Below are positions 5,688 to 6,544 of a stretch of DNA of 6,544 nucleotides, piece by piece. Source of the stretch: JBIKWN01 sp044376365 (GTDB lineage: Bacteria; Bdellovibrionota_C; UBA2361; JBIKWN01); contig JBILLA010000152.1 in NCBI GenBank assembly GCA_044376365.1, positions 1 through 6,544 of the forward strand, written 5' to 3'. Within the stretch, counting starts at the first letter, position 1; every line of letters starts with the position of its first letter. Under the pieces are notes generated by a model, which was given only the letters and a program-made list of their open reading frames with translations, searched no databases and was not told where the DNA came from. The position numbers and the translations under genes were made by a program.

Positions 5688-5777
5688 ATGAGCTACCCTG
5701 TACCTATTTGGTCTCTTCAGTGGGTCATGGGGGGAGTTACCCTGTACCTTGGTTGTCTGGCAGAATGGGGGGTATGA
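5688..5777 (+). CDS. Possible 29-codon leader peptide coupled to the C26 gene
   Basis: ATG at 5688 opens a 29-codon frame starting MSYPVPIWSLQW and ending CLAEWGV, with TGA at 5775-5777. The stop overlaps the best start of the downstream gene as ATGA (5774-5777), the arrangement typical of translational coupling. The peptide is hydrophobic, with three Trp (8, 12, 27). There is no Shine-Dalgarno, and the frame lies wholly in a tandem duplication, so it may be accidental. It is in a different frame from the downstream gene; a one-base insertion would fuse the two. Confidence 0.25.
   Translation: MSYPVPIWSLQWVMGGVTLYLGCLAEWGV
5691..5772 (+). repeat. Imperfect tandem duplication in the leader of the C26 gene
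   Basis: Copy A (5691-5734, 44 nt) begins AGCTACCCTGTACCT and ends ATGGGGGG. Copy B (5735-5772, 38 nt) begins AGTTACCCTGTACCT and ends ATGGGGGG. The first 15 bases differ at one position, and both contain TGGT followed further on by a CAG. The copies abut exactly, and copy B ends one base before the ATG at 5774. This is seen directly. Whether it is an operator, an RNA element or a recent slippage duplication is unknown. Confidence 0.6.
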
Positions 5778-6514
5778 AGCAGCGGCTTATTGGTATTTCG
5801 ACCCGTTTTATCCAGGATAGTGGTTATTCGATTGAGGTGGTGGGTTCAACCTGTGCTTATGCTGCCGCAGTCCGTATGACGGGTGCATTGCCTGTTTTAA
5901 TCCCTCTCTTTGATAAGAATCATAAAGAGGTCGCTACGTCGTATGCTGAGCGTCTCGATGCTCTGATCTTAACTGGAGGAGAGGATGTCGATCCGGAGCT
6001 TTATAAGGAAGCCCCACATGCAAAGCTGCAGGATATCTGTCGAAAGCGTGATGATTATGAAATCGCACTGCTCCATGCGTTTCTAGCTGCGGGCAAAAAA
6101 GTGCTCGGCATCTGTCGTGGGCTTCAACTGATTAATGTTGCTTTTGGAGGAACGCTCTACCAGGATATTGAGAGTCAGTGTGCACGAAGCGCCTCTTATA
6201 CTCATACAACGAAAGAAGATCGCTGGTACCATCTTTCGCATAGCGTGTCGTTCCAATCTGGAAGCCAGATTGATTCCTTGTTTAAGGATAATGCAGTCAT
6301 GGTGAACTCTATTCATCATCAGGCTATTAAGACGTTAGGCGATTCATTGATTGCCACGGCTTATGCAGAGCAAGATACTATCATTGAAGCAATTGAAAGC
6401 TCTCGCTATCCATCACAACTTCTCGCTGTACAGTGGCATCCTGAAACAATGCTCTCGAGCGCAAACGCTTCAAGCCAGGATCAGCTGAAACTCTTTGCTA
6501 CGCTCTGTTCCTAA
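5774..6514 (+). CDS. Peptidase C26 / gamma-glutamyl-gamma-aminobutyrate hydrolase-like class I glutamine amidotransferase
   Basis: Members (PuuD and relatives) hydrolyse gamma-glutamyl amide bonds using a Cys-His-Glu triad. From the ATG at 5774 the product is 246 residues, close to the usual 240-255, and begins MKQRLIGIST, the normal family start. Motifs: DALILTGGEDVDPELY (62-77), RKRDDYEIALLHA (90-102), nucleophile elbow LGICRGLQLINVAFGGTLYQD (111-131) with Cys114, VNSIHHQAI (177-185), and AVQWHPE (218-224) with His222 and Glu224. It is therefore probably active and cytosolic. The open frame extends back to a TTG at 5666, right after a TAA, but those 36 codons lack family similarity and cover a tandem repeat. 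ATG 5765 is the other possibility. The only purine tract near 5774 is GGGGGG one base away, too close for a normal Shine-Dalgarno. The exact substrate is unknown; the neighbours give no polyamine-pathway context. Confidence 0.9.
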   Translation: MKQRLIGISTRFIQDSGYSIEVVGSTCAYAAAVRMTGALPVLIPLFDKNHKEVATSYAERLDALILTGGEDVDPELYKEAPHAKLQDICRKRDDYEIALLHAFLAAGKKVLGICRGLQLINVAFGGTLYQDIESQCARSASYTHTTKEDRWYHLSHSVSFQSGSQIDSLFKDNAVMVNSIHHQAIKTLGDSLIATAYAEQDTIIEAIESSRYPSQLLAVQWHPETMLSSANASSQDQLKLFATLCS

Positions 6515-6544
6515 TAGCGCAGCTCTTTAAGTGGCCTTTTTTGT

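Noticed and set aside
5610..5690. Divergent promoters between the 287-residue gene and the C26 gene
   Set aside because: TTGTCT (5666) and nearby TTTATG or TATGAG words have spacers of 13-15 nt, too short to support a call.
6515..6544. Possible terminator after the C26 gene (T run 6537-6542)
   Set aside because: I could not build a stable stem before the T run; the window ends too soon to judge.

Overview
The window reads as ordinary bacterial chromosome with moderate-to-low GC (roughly low forties by eye). Genes are tightly packed on both strands. I see no rRNA, tRNA, CRISPR array, transposase or phage gene. Three proteins are recognisable: a thiamine pyrophosphokinase, a two-domain rhodanese, and a SufE-type sulfur acceptor; a fourth, a class I glutamine-amidotransferase-like hydrolase (peptidase C26), is recognisable at family level. 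Three other long genes match nothing I know. One encodes a Sec-exported, cysteine-rich protein, which suggests an envelope where disulfides can form, probably Gram-negative. Most start codons lack a clear Shine-Dalgarno sequence. I cannot place the organism. A host-associated lineage with many lineage-specific genes (for example Candidatus Dependentiae) would fit, but nothing here proves it.

Layout. 1-123 (+) is the 3' end of an unidentified gene. It converges with a three-gene minus-strand block, read right to left: a 440-residue helical/coiled-coil protein (3092-1770), a 295-residue exported cysteine-rich protein (1675-788), and thiamine pyrophosphokinase (778-137). The last two are 9 nt apart and in the same frame. 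A terminator-like hairpin lies inside the first codons of the kinase gene. A 260-nt divergent intergenic region (3093-3352) holds a good sigma70-type promoter for the plus-strand pair sseA (3353-4249) and sufE (4283-4702), which ends at a clear intrinsic terminator. A 287-residue protein of unknown function lies on the minus strand (5609-4746). It is divergent from the peptidase C26 gene, whose best start is 5774, about 110 nt inside the longest open frame.

How the genes fit together. The rhodanese and SufE-like protein very probably form one sulfur-transfer unit: the rhodanese makes a persulfide on Cys254, and the SufE-like protein, with its conserved Cys51, is a natural acceptor or partner. 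The pairing and the detailed sequence resemble the actinobacterial SseA-SufE pair. The kinase makes thiamine diphosphate from salvaged or synthesised thiamine. The C26 enzyme hydrolyses a gamma-glutamyl-type amide.

The most unusual features are these: (i) a regular CX7C array with about 22-residue period in the exported protein; (ii) an imperfect tandem duplication, each copy ending in ATGGGGGG, directly before the C26 start and carrying a 29-codon leader frame whose stop overlaps that start as ATGA; (iii) the terminator-like hairpin buried in the kinase gene; and (iv) an inverted AT-rich repeat flanking the 440-residue gene. I found no convincing undescribed multi-gene system.
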